From an uncultured bacterium (GTDB lineage Bacteria > Bacteroidota > Bacteroidia > Bacteroidales > Marinifilaceae): a stretch of 8,830 nt of DNA. A program made the translations under genes and the position numbers. Where the stretch lies: the NCBI GenBank assembly GCA_905215395.1, contig CAJMQA010000140.1, positions 1 through 8,830 on the forward strand. The letters are read 5' to 3'. Of this stretch, positions 1 through 5,925 are shown piece by piece (within the stretch, counting starts at the first letter, position 1; each line of letters begins with the position of its first letter). The notes below the pieces were generated by a model that was not told where the DNA came from, ran no database searches, and saw nothing but the letters and a program-made list of their open reading frames with translations.

Positions 1-430
1 TTCCCTGAATAAATCTGCTGTCCTTACCGGAAACTTATTCTACCGGACCTTTACCCTACCGGGCAGAAATCAACGAACAAGCTTCGTTTTCGACCGGAAT
101 TTCCAGTCGGTAGACAGTTGTACTCTTTATTTCAAACCCACCCAGCAAAGTACCGCCGGAATGATCGGGGACTGTCTGATGCCCTTGAATGTAGGAGAAA
201 GCGCATGGAGCGGATTCTATGCAGACTGGTCACCCATAAAACGCTTCATCTGGTTCAATCTGATACTGGCCGGCATAACCATTTATTATAAACGAAAAAA
301 CGGCTATTCTCTATCCAATCCGTTTACCATCACCGACATCCTACTGGTGGCCCTGTTCGGTATCTACGGATTTATCGGAATTCTTACTTTCCCTTTAAAG
401 AAAAACCGGGAAGAACAATCAAAACCTTAA
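1..430 (+). CDS. DUF4857-like membrane protein, C-terminal part (5' end outside window)
   Basis: The reading frame is open from base 2 to the TAA at 428-430, so this is the last ~142 residues of a longer protein and not a small gene starting at the ATG at 161. The visible part has a soluble, probably periplasmic tail followed by two membrane segments, about 242-290 and 326-388. It aligns with the end of the complete protein at 1112-2338: both have a V-x-D-x-N-(F/Y)-x-x-V-D stretch, then the shared RFIWFN motif (242-259 here, 2174-2191 there), then a second helix ending GF-I-x-x-L-x-FP. The RFIWFN codons match at 16 of 18 bases. It is therefore a paralogue in the same operon. The permease gene follows after 10 bases. 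I recall the family as DUF4857 (PF16149), function unknown; that name is from memory and unchecked. Confidence 0.75.
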   Translation, partial: SLNKSAVLTGNLFYRTFTLPGRNQRTSFVFDRNFQSVDSCTLYFKPTQQSTAGMIGDCLMPLNVGESAWSGFYADWSPIKRFIWFNLILAGITIYYKRKNGYSLSNPFTITDILLVALFGIYGFIGILTFPLKKNREEQSKP

Positions 431-440
431 TGCAAGACCT

Positions 441-1115
441 ATGATTATACTGAAACATCTTATATACAAGGAATGGCTGAAAACCAAATGGTTTACGTCA
501 ATCGCCATGCTACTCAATCTGGGAGTTGTGATATACATTTTCGTATCCCTCCGGAGTAGCTTTATCTCAACCGGGGGAGTGGCTTACTTATCCAGCCTGA
601 TGACTTATAAAACGCAGTTTTTTTCATTGTACCGTTATATACCTCTGGCAGTCGCCCTGCTTATCGGCCTCTCCCAATTTGTTCCCGAAGTGACGGAGAA
701 ACGGATCAAACTGGCTTTACATCTTCCTCTCAATAATCTGCGCATCATATACACGATGGTTCTCTATGGCTTTGTATTACTACTCGCCATTATACTGCCT
801 GGAATACTGATTTTTACAGGTTTGATTTCGATCTATCTTCCGGCAGAAATTACTGTCCCTATACTTCAAACCATGTGTCCCTGGGTTTTAGGTGGTTTCT
901 GTGCCTATTTCCTGATAGCCATGATTGCCCTGGAACCCATCTGGAAATTCCGCTTCCTGTATATCCTGGTAAGTTACGAAGTGCTGAGCCTCTTCCTCAG
1001 GCATTTTTCCATCGGCAATGCAGCCACTTTATTACCGGTGCTCTGTCTGATCACTTGTTTGTCGAGCATAGCCCCGATTTATACCTCATACCGTTTTAAT
1101 AAAGGACAACTATGA
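441..1115 (+). CDS. ABC-2-type transporter permease subunit
   Basis: This 224-residue polytopic membrane protein has about six hydrophobic segments, near residues 17-37, 66-82, 103-132 (possibly two), 145-165, 171-187 and 194-216. A short basic N-terminus (LIYKEWLKTKW) precedes the first helix, as in ABC-2/NosY-like permeases, whose first residues lie on the cytoplasmic face. After the second helix comes QFVPEVTEKR...LHLPL (79-97). This resembles the cytoplasmic loop with a conserved Glu and a downstream Pro in ABC-2 permeases, thought to contact the ATPase. Its TGA overlaps the ATG of the next gene (ATGA, 1112-1115), suggesting translational coupling. No ATP-binding subunit is visible, so one is presumably encoded upstream. 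Substrate and direction cannot be told. The ABC-2 fold is well supported by layout, but the exact subfamily is not. Confidence 0.72.
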   Translation: MIILKHLIYKEWLKTKWFTSIAMLLNLGVVIYIFVSLRSSFISTGGVAYLSSLMTYKTQFFSLYRYIPLAVALLIGLSQFVPEVTEKRIKLALHLPLNNLRIIYTMVLYGFVLLLAIILPGILIFTGLISIYLPAEITVPILQTMCPWVLGGFCAYFLIAMIALEPIWKFRFLYILVSYEVLSLFLRHFSIGNAATLLPVLCLITCLSSIAPIYTSYRFNKGQL

Positions 1116-2338
1116 CATTAGCAGCCAAAATAATCCGTCTTTTTCTGGTACTATTGGGAGTAATGGTACTGGCAATGACTCTGCCGGATCTTTACCGGAA
1201 AACTTTCGAAGAACGTCCAAGTAAAAAATTGATTTACTACAGTGAAATCAACAAAGACTTCATTATATGTGAAGATTTCAGTGATACGCTGACACATGAA
1301 ACCGATATGATTTACTACAACCGGGAAGGTAAACGTTATACAGAACGGGAATACAACCGCTTATTACCATTTCTGTATACGCGTAAGCTGGCTTTAATGG
1401 GTGAACTGCCCGATTCCATCAACGGGATAAAATTCGATCAGCAACTTGTTAAAACAACCAAACGGGGTATGTTGATGCCTGTTACTTCTTTTACGTTTCA
1501 ATTGAATCCTCTGTTTGAATCGGAATCCGGAAAAGTCAGACCCGAATTACCGGATGATCTGTTCCGGATCAATCATCGCGGTATAGAATTCATAGATGCA
1601 GAAACCAACAAAATCCTGATCGACAAAAGCCGGTTATTTAACGATGCCCTGACCGATGCAGGCTTTCAGGCTCCGGCACGGGATATTTACGGGATTCCTT
1701 CCATATTAAAATCACGTGACGATGGTTATTTCATTGTGGATAATCAAGGCGAATTATTCCATTTAAAAATGGTAAAAGGCCAGCCTTACTGTCATCACAT
1801 TGTAAAAACAATTTCCGTCAGCTCAATGAAATGCCAGGTTCCAGGTGATCTGTATGCATATATCTATGATGATCAGCAGCAACTCTACATTCTCCGAACC
1901 GATTACAGCATCAAAAAACTCCCGGTTAAACCAGGTAACGGACGCTTTATGTATTCTGCCAATTGCTTTTATAAAAGTTATAAAAATACAGATAGCGACA
2001 GCATCCGGATGTATGTATTGGACTCTAATTACGATGCAGTGGATTATCACGCCCTGGAAACAGACAATTATGCCAAAAGCCGGGTCGCAACCACCGAACA
2101 ATATCTGTTTCCCTTGAGGATAATGCTTACCCCAGGTTATGCCTATCTGATCCCGGTATTCAATCCGGGTAACCGTTTCATCTGGTTTAATTTACTCCTG
2201 GTGATTTTACTGGCAGGCATCAAATACAGGCATCACCGGAAGCTGGGCAATGTATTCAATATACTTGATCTTGTCCTGACCGGCATTTTCGGCATTTTCG
2301 GATTTATAGCAGTATTAGTTTTTCCTAACAGAAAGTAA
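1112..2338 (+). CDS. DUF4857-like membrane-anchored protein
   Basis: This protein of 408 residues has one N-terminal membrane helix (about 8-24), a large soluble region (about 30-350) and two C-terminal helices (about 355-370 and 382-404). With basic residues before the first helix, the soluble region is most likely periplasmic. Recognisable stretches include YNREGKRYTEREYNRLLPF, FRINHRGIEFIDAETNKI and GYFIVDNQGELFHLKMVKG. The last looks like a short beta-hairpin repeat of the kind seen in propeller-like sensor domains (inference). From memory these match DUF4857 (PF16149), a Bacteroidales family without known activity. The start is set by the ATGA overlap with the permease stop. The C-terminus is paralogous to the truncated protein at the left edge. 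Together with the permease it probably forms a membrane complex; transport, assembly or sensing are all possible. Confidence 0.75.
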   Translation: MTLAAKIIRLFLVLLGVMVLAMTLPDLYRKTFEERPSKKLIYYSEINKDFIICEDFSDTLTHETDMIYYNREGKRYTEREYNRLLPFLYTRKLALMGELPDSINGIKFDQQLVKTTKRGMLMPVTSFTFQLNPLFESESGKVRPELPDDLFRINHRGIEFIDAETNKILIDKSRLFNDALTDAGFQAPARDIYGIPSILKSRDDGYFIVDNQGELFHLKMVKGQPYCHHIVKTISVSSMKCQVPGDLYAYIYDDQQQLYILRTDYSIKKLPVKPGNGRFMYSANCFYKSYKNTDSDSIRMYVLDSNYDAVDYHALETDNYAKSRVATTEQYLFPLRIMLTPGYAYLIPVFNPGNRFIWFNLLLVILLAGIKYRHHRKLGNVFNILDLVLTGIFGIFGFIAVLVFPNRK

Positions 2339-2342
2339 ACAT

Positions 2343-2729
2343 ATGCAAACACCATCATTTTTAGGAACAGCCATTGTTATTATCACCTTAGCATTGGTTT
2401 TCTATAGCATCGGAACCTGGGCAGAACACATACAACGGGTTCTCAAAGGCTGGCACATCGTCTGTTTTTTACTAGGCCTAGCCGCAGACTCCATCGGGAC
2501 AGGCATTATGTCAATCATGGTCCAGGAATCCGGTAAAAGCGATTTATTACACGGTATTACCGGATTAACAGCCATTATTCTGATGGCTTTACATGCAGGA
2601 TGGGCTGTGTGGACCTATTGGAAAGGCTCTGAAAAGGCCAAACAGAATTTCAGCCGTTTCAGTATCCTGGTCTGGGCATTTTGGCTAATCCCATATGTAC
2701 TGGGCATTTTCCTGGGAGCTTCGCATTGA
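2343..2729 (+). CDS. HsmA-like (TIGR03987-type) four-helix membrane protein
   Basis: This protein of 128 residues has four predicted membrane helices, about 5-25, 38-58, 70-92 and 105-124. It carries conserved-looking stretches W-x-E-x-I-Q (26-31), W-H (37-38), L-H-G-I-T-G-L (69-75), A-L-H-A-x-W (82-87) and F-S-I-x-V-W (106-111). I recall this pattern from the family TIGR03987, now called HsmA after a Clostridioides difficile haem-sensing membrane protein; the assignment is unchecked. His38, His70 and His84 lie in or at the edges of helices 2 and 3 and could ligate haem, but that is inference. The gene starts 4 bases after the DUF4857-like stop, so it is probably the last gene of that operon. 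Its TGA lies 4 bases from the stop of the convergent porin gene. Confidence 0.68.
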   Translation: MQTPSFLGTAIVIITLALVFYSIGTWAEHIQRVLKGWHIVCFLLGLAADSIGTGIMSIMVQESGKSDLLHGITGLTAIILMALHAGWAVWTYWKGSEKAKQNFSRFSILVWAFWLIPYVLGIFLGASH

Positions 2730-2733
2730 ACTA

Positions 2734-3849
2734 TTAAAAGCTCAACTGCAAACGGGCTTGTATCAAACCGAAATCATTCCCTCCCATAGGGGAACTGTTT
2801 CCTATCATCATGTGGCTGTAATTGATTTTTGCAGCCACATATTTATTGATAAAATAATTCATTCCCACCGTTATATCCGACATTCTCCCTCCCCGTATGC
2901 CTGCATCATTCAGATTTATATTATTATAACGGCAGAGAACCTCAAGACTTTTCGGAGCAGGATTAACCAGCATACCGGTAACTGCATTATAATTGTGTCT
3001 GGCACCGATAATCATATATCCGGCCTGGGCATACCAACCTTTCCCATTATAATTTTCAACCCCTTCAGACCGGTTCATATGAGCCATAAAATACTGGCTC
3101 TGAAAATACCACTTGTTATACAATAAAATCAACTCCAGATCGATTTTCCATTGATTAATCACCTGATCCACCTTCGCATCCAAATAGGAATTATCACTTT
3201 TCGACAATAAGTCGGTAGGAATACCTCCGTTCAATGTCACTTCGTCTCCGCTACTGTTAAAGCGCGGAGCCACACCTATATGTATTAATTTTTTATCTTT
3301 CATCAAGGGTCTCCCGACCAACTTAACGGCCAGGGAATATCCCTGGTCTACAGGTTTGGACTTCTCTATATCCCCGTCACTGAAAATACCTCCCATAAAA
3401 TTAAACCATTTCTGATTGTAACTGTAACTGACTCCCAGCTTTCTCTTATTCCCCAGCACTTTATCCGATACGGCATTCGTCATAAACCGGAAATTAGCCG
3501 TTCCTACCCGCGCATTTCCAAAAGGTTCATAGTGAAAACCTGCACGCAAAGAGTGATTACCTTCTTTGTAATTCAGGTAAATATCTTTCAGAGAAATTTT
3601 ACTATCCCCATATCCCAGCTCAATTTTTGCCTCCCAATGTTCCAAAAATTTAATCTGTGTACCCAAACGAATATCATTCACCTGGAAACTATTGTCTAAA
3701 CCGGTAGTGTCGTTCAAAAAGAATCCCCCGTCAAAAAATACGCGCCCGATCAGCCGCCATTCGAAATCATTGGCCGTACTTTTCACATAATCCTGAGCGA
3801 ACAAGAATTGAGGTACAATGAACAGAAAGAGAAGAATGTACTTTTTCAT
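2734..3849 (-). CDS. Outer-membrane porin, phosphate-selective porin O/P (OprO/OprP) family
   Basis: This protein of 371 residues begins with a clear signal peptide: basic MKK, a hydrophobic core, and probable cleavage after FLFA near residue 18. The rest is rich in alternating polar/aromatic strands expected of a beta-barrel and ends in phenylalanine (LQARLQLSF), the usual outer-membrane targeting end. The stretches FEWRLIGRVFFDGG, NDIRLGTQIKFLEHWEAKIELGYGD and LRAGFHYEPFG resemble the Porin_O_P family (PF07396), in which the N-terminal GRVFFDGG-like region and an ...RxGxxxEPFG strand are common. In Pseudomonas the family takes up phosphate or polyphosphate, but Bacteroidales members carry the name without proof of substrate, so call it a porin only. 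It is transcribed from the mirrored promoter region at 3850-3930, away from the LUD gene. No phosphate-transport genes are nearby. Confidence 0.82.
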   Translation of the reverse strand: MKKYILLFLFIVPQFLFAQDYVKSTANDFEWRLIGRVFFDGGFFLNDTTGLDNSFQVNDIRLGTQIKFLEHWEAKIELGYGDSKISLKDIYLNYKEGNHSLRAGFHYEPFGNARVGTANFRFMTNAVSDKVLGNKRKLGVSYSYNQKWFNFMGGIFSDGDIEKSKPVDQGYSLAVKLVGRPLMKDKKLIHIGVAPRFNSSGDEVTLNGGIPTDLLSKSDNSYLDAKVDQVINQWKIDLELILLYNKWYFQSQYFMAHMNRSEGVENYNGKGWYAQAGYMIIGARHNYNAVTGMLVNPAPKSLEVLCRYNNINLNDAGIRGGRMSDITVGMNYFINKYVAAKINYSHMMIGNSSPMGGNDFGLIQARLQLSF

Positions 3850-3873
3850 AGATCAGATTTTAATTCACAGACA

Positions 3874-3881
3874 CAAAAGTA
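3874..3881 (-). promoter_or_regulatory. Probable -7 box of the porin promoter
   Basis: On the minus strand these bases read TACTTTTG, an exact fit to the Bacteroidota -7 consensus TAnnTTTG. The box lies 24 bases upstream of the porin ATG, giving an expected leader of only about 20 bases. No good TTTG or TTG -33 element is found 19-21 bases upstream; that position is occupied by the opposing -7 box. The fit to the -7 motif is direct observation, while use as a promoter is inferred. Confidence 0.6.
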
Positions 3882-3901
3882 TGAAAAACCCCCCATTTCC
3901 C

Positions 3902-3909
3902 TATCTTTG
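3902..3909 (+). promoter_or_regulatory. Probable -7 box of the LUD/MFS operon promoter
   Basis: These bases read TATCTTTG, an exact fit to the Bacteroidota -7 consensus TAnnTTTG, 21 bases before the LUD ATG at 3931. Transcription would start around 3914-3917, leaving a very short leader with no Shine-Dalgarno sequence, as is common in this phylum. No clear -33 TTTG is seen; the expected position overlaps the porin -7 box, so the two promoters probably compete for RNA polymerase. Confidence 0.62.
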
Positions 3910-3930
3910 TGTCTTTGAAAATTCTGATTT

Positions 3931-4566
3931 ATGGAACAAATCATTATAAATAAGACCATAGCAGCTTTAAAATACAATCATTTTGAAGTCTGGTTTGCCG
4001 AAAATACAGCTGAAGCCAGGGAAATCTTCTTTCGTAATGTTTTTCCTGCTATCCAGGTAGAAACCGTTTCCTGGGGCGATTCTGAAACGATGAAAAGTAC
4101 CGGTATCCTTGAAGACCTCAAACAAAATCCCAATCTTTCCGTCATCCACACTTTTGGTCCGGAAATGAGCAGAGCACAGAAAATTTACTGGCGCCGGCAA
4201 GCCCTGCATGCCGATTTATTCCTGACAGGCAGTAATGCTCTAACGCAGAAAGGTCAGCTAGTCAATCTGGACATGGTCGGGAACCGCACCGGAGGAATCA
4301 CTTTCGGTCCGAAACACGTGGTATTGTTCATCGGTGTCAATAAAATCACGGCAGATCTGGAAACTGCCATGCATCGTATCCGTACGATCGCTGCACCCCA
4401 AAACGCCATACGGCATAAAGGCTTACGTACACCCTGCCAAAAAACCGGTATTTGCATGGACTGTAACAGTCCGGACCGGATCTGCAATGTCTGGAGTATC
4501 ACTGAAAAAAGCTATCCGGCAGGAAGAATTAAGATCATTCTGATAAACGAAGAACTGGGACTTTAA
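3931..4566 (+). CDS. LUD-domain (LutC/YkgG-like, DUF162) protein
   Basis: This protein of 211 residues carries the LUD-domain hallmarks: SWGDSETMKSTGI (47-59), FLTGSNALTQKGQLVNLD (97-114), GNRTGGITFGPK (117-128), VGVNK-like GVNKI (135-139) and RIRTIAAPQNAIR (149-161). Near the C-terminus four cysteines are spaced C-x5-C-x2-C-x6-C (Cys169, 175, 178, 185), which could hold a metal or iron-sulfur cluster (inference). The best-known relatives, LutC/LldG, belong to L-lactate oxidation complexes with LutA and LutB. Neither partner is present here, so a role in lactate use is unproven and the stand-alone subgroup has no assured function. The ATG follows a -7 promoter box by 21 bases. The MFS gene lies directly downstream in the same frame, so the two probably share one transcript. 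Confidence 0.85.
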   Translation: MEQIIINKTIAALKYNHFEVWFAENTAEAREIFFRNVFPAIQVETVSWGDSETMKSTGILEDLKQNPNLSVIHTFGPEMSRAQKIYWRRQALHADLFLTGSNALTQKGQLVNLDMVGNRTGGITFGPKHVVLFIGVNKITADLETAMHRIRTIAAPQNAIRHKGLRTPCQKTGICMDCNSPDRICNVWSITEKSYPAGRIKIILINEELGL

Positions 4567-4572
4567 ACAGAT

Positions 4573-5925
4573 TTGACAAATATCGACAACAGCTGGAAAC
4601 TATTCAGGAATTTATGGGAGCTTATTCCGGACAATGGCAAAGCTTTCTCACACATCCTGGTATCTCTGAAGACAAGAAATTTCCGTTTATACTTCGGAGG
4701 GATGTGTATATCCCTGATCGGTACCTGGATGCAGCAAATCGCAATGAGTTGGCTGGTATATAAACTAACCGGTTCCGTCTTTTTATTGGCCACAGTGACT
4801 TTTATGGCACAAATTCCGATTTTGCTGGTCACTCCGTTTATGAGTGTTTTAGTAGACCGTTTTGACCGCCGCCAGATTCTGATTGTCACCCAGACCCTAT
4901 CCATGATCCAGGCCTTAATCCTGGCAGTACTTACGCTAACGGAACTGATCCAAGTCTGGCATATACTACTGTTAAGCCTGTTTATCGGCTGTATCAATGC
5001 CCTGGACAATCCTACCCGTCAGGCCTTCTATCCAGGTCTGGTATCTAAAGAAAACCTCAGTAACGCCATTGCCCTCAATTCTGCCGTCATCAATGGCTCC
5101 CGCCTGATCGGCCCCGGGATAGGAGGTGTTCTGATCAGTGTTTTCGGAGAAGGCATCTGTTTTTTACTGAACGGAATCAGTTATACGGGAGTTATAATCG
5201 CTCTTTTAATGATGCATTTACAGACCTCTACTCCTCACCGGTATACGAACAATATCATGGCAGATATGCACGAAGGATTCTCATACGTAACAGGGAGTAT
5301 TCCCATTCGTTCCCTCTTGCTGCTCATGAGTGTAATCAGCTTTTTCGGGCTTCCCCTGATGACTTTTATACCGGCCTATGTCAAGGATATACTGTCGGGC
5401 GGAAGCGAAATGCTAGGAGGCTTACTTTCAAGTATCGGCATCGGTTCCTTTGCGGCAGCAATTTACCTGGCCGCCCGTAAAAGCGTTGTCGGTCTGGGAA
5501 AAGTCGTCACGATTTCCGGTTTTCTCCTGGGCATAGGGTTGGGACTTCTGTCATTCATAGAGATTCCGTGGATTGCAGCCCTTCTGTGTATCCCGGTCGG
5601 TTTTGCCATCATATCCACTGTTGCTTCTATCAATACCCTTTTGCAAACTCTTTCAGATGAAGATAAAAGGGGACGTGTCATGGGTTATCTGGCAATGACA
5701 TTCACCGGAATAGCCCCGATAGGAAGCCTGACACTGGGAGCTTTGGAAAAATACACGGGTCTGCCTATGATTATCCTGTTTTCAGGAATAGCCTGCATCA
5801 CAGGTGCTCTGATCTTTGAACATTACCGCCCCTTAGTCCGCCGGCATGCCAGAGGCATATACATCCGGAAAGGCATAATTTCCGAAATCGCAAACGGAAT
5901 CGAGCAAACCGAAGAACAATTCTAA
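4573..5925 (+). CDS. MFS transporter, enterobactin-exporter-like (MFS_3) family
   Basis: This protein of 450 residues has about 12 membrane helices and MFS motif A in the loop after helix 2 (Asp95-Arg96-Phe97-Asp98-Arg99-Arg100). The opening RNFRLYFGG...SLIGTWMQQIAMSWLVY and the later ALDNPTRQAFYPGLV and AIALNSAVINGSRLIGPGIGG are typical of the EntS-like MFS_3 group, mostly proton-driven exporters; the substrate here is unknown. The proposed start is TTG at 4573: the next ATG (4702, residue 44) would cut the conserved RNFRLYFGG and part of helix 1, and no ATG, GTG or other TTG codon lies in frame between. The TTG start leaves an unusually long, ~34-residue hydrophilic N-terminus. The LUD stop TAA at 4564-4566 is in the same frame, only two codons before this start. 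The TAA of this gene overlaps the stop of the convergent DUF58 gene. Confidence 0.83.
   Translation: MTNIDNSWKLFRNLWELIPDNGKAFSHILVSLKTRNFRLYFGGMCISLIGTWMQQIAMSWLVYKLTGSVFLLATVTFMAQIPILLVTPFMSVLVDRFDRRQILIVTQTLSMIQALILAVLTLTELIQVWHILLLSLFIGCINALDNPTRQAFYPGLVSKENLSNAIALNSAVINGSRLIGPGIGGVLISVFGEGICFLLNGISYTGVIIALLMMHLQTSTPHRYTNNIMADMHEGFSYVTGSIPIRSLLLLMSVISFFGLPLMTFIPAYVKDILSGGSEMLGGLLSSIGIGSFAAAIYLAARKSVVGLGKVVTISGFLLGIGLGLLSFIEIPWIAALLCIPVGFAIISTVASINTLLQTLSDEDKRGRVMGYLAMTFTGIAPIGSLTLGALEKYTGLPMIILFSGIACITGALIFEHYRPLVRRHARGIYIRKGIISEIANGIEQTEEQF

Larger units (their letters stand above)
3847..3933. repeat. Imperfect inverted repeat spanning the divergent promoter region
   Basis: The two halves of the region between the porin and LUD start codons are mirror images. 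Bases 3902-3930, read forward, and 3881-3850, read as reverse complement, align at 24 of 29 positions with one 3-base gap. The similarity runs from the -7 boxes through a shared TGTGTCT, a TGAA, and a TCTGAT just before each ATG. It therefore goes well beyond what two copies of the -7 consensus would give. A 20-base centre (3882-3901) containing A5 then C6 separates the arms. It may reflect coordinated control or a duplicated leader; no regulator gene is adjacent. Confidence 0.8.

Noticed and set aside
161..430. Separate 89-residue gene starting at the ATG at 161
   Set aside because: The frame is open to the left edge and the upstream residues align with the paralogue at 1112-2338, so this is the tail of a longer gene.
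1823..2117. Overlapping open frames on both strands inside the DUF4857-like gene
   Set aside because: Both are short, unlike any family I know, and fully inside a gene with strong paralogy evidence.
2282..2299. Tandem GGCATTTTC x2
   Set aside because: It is in frame and encodes part of a hydrophobic helix (GIFGIF); two copies in a membrane segment are unremarkable.
2716..2743. Inverted repeat GAGCTT...AAGCTC around the convergent stops as a terminator
   Set aside because: A 6-bp stem with a 16-base loop and no T-run on either side is too weak to call.
2695..3126. Open frame of 143 codons on the + strand inside the porin gene
   Set aside because: It lies wholly opposite the well-supported porin apart from its first bases, has no recognisable domain, and has a composition expected of an antisense shadow.
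3847..3933. Invertible (phase-variable) promoter flanked by inverted repeats, as known in Bacteroides
   Set aside because: The promoters are within the repeat arms and the 20-base centre is too short to hold one. Inversion would leave the layout nearly unchanged, and no recombinase gene is adjacent.
3931..4566. Naming the LUD gene lutC and assigning it to lactate oxidation
   Set aside because: No lutA or lutB homologue is present and the LUD family covers proteins with other or unknown roles.
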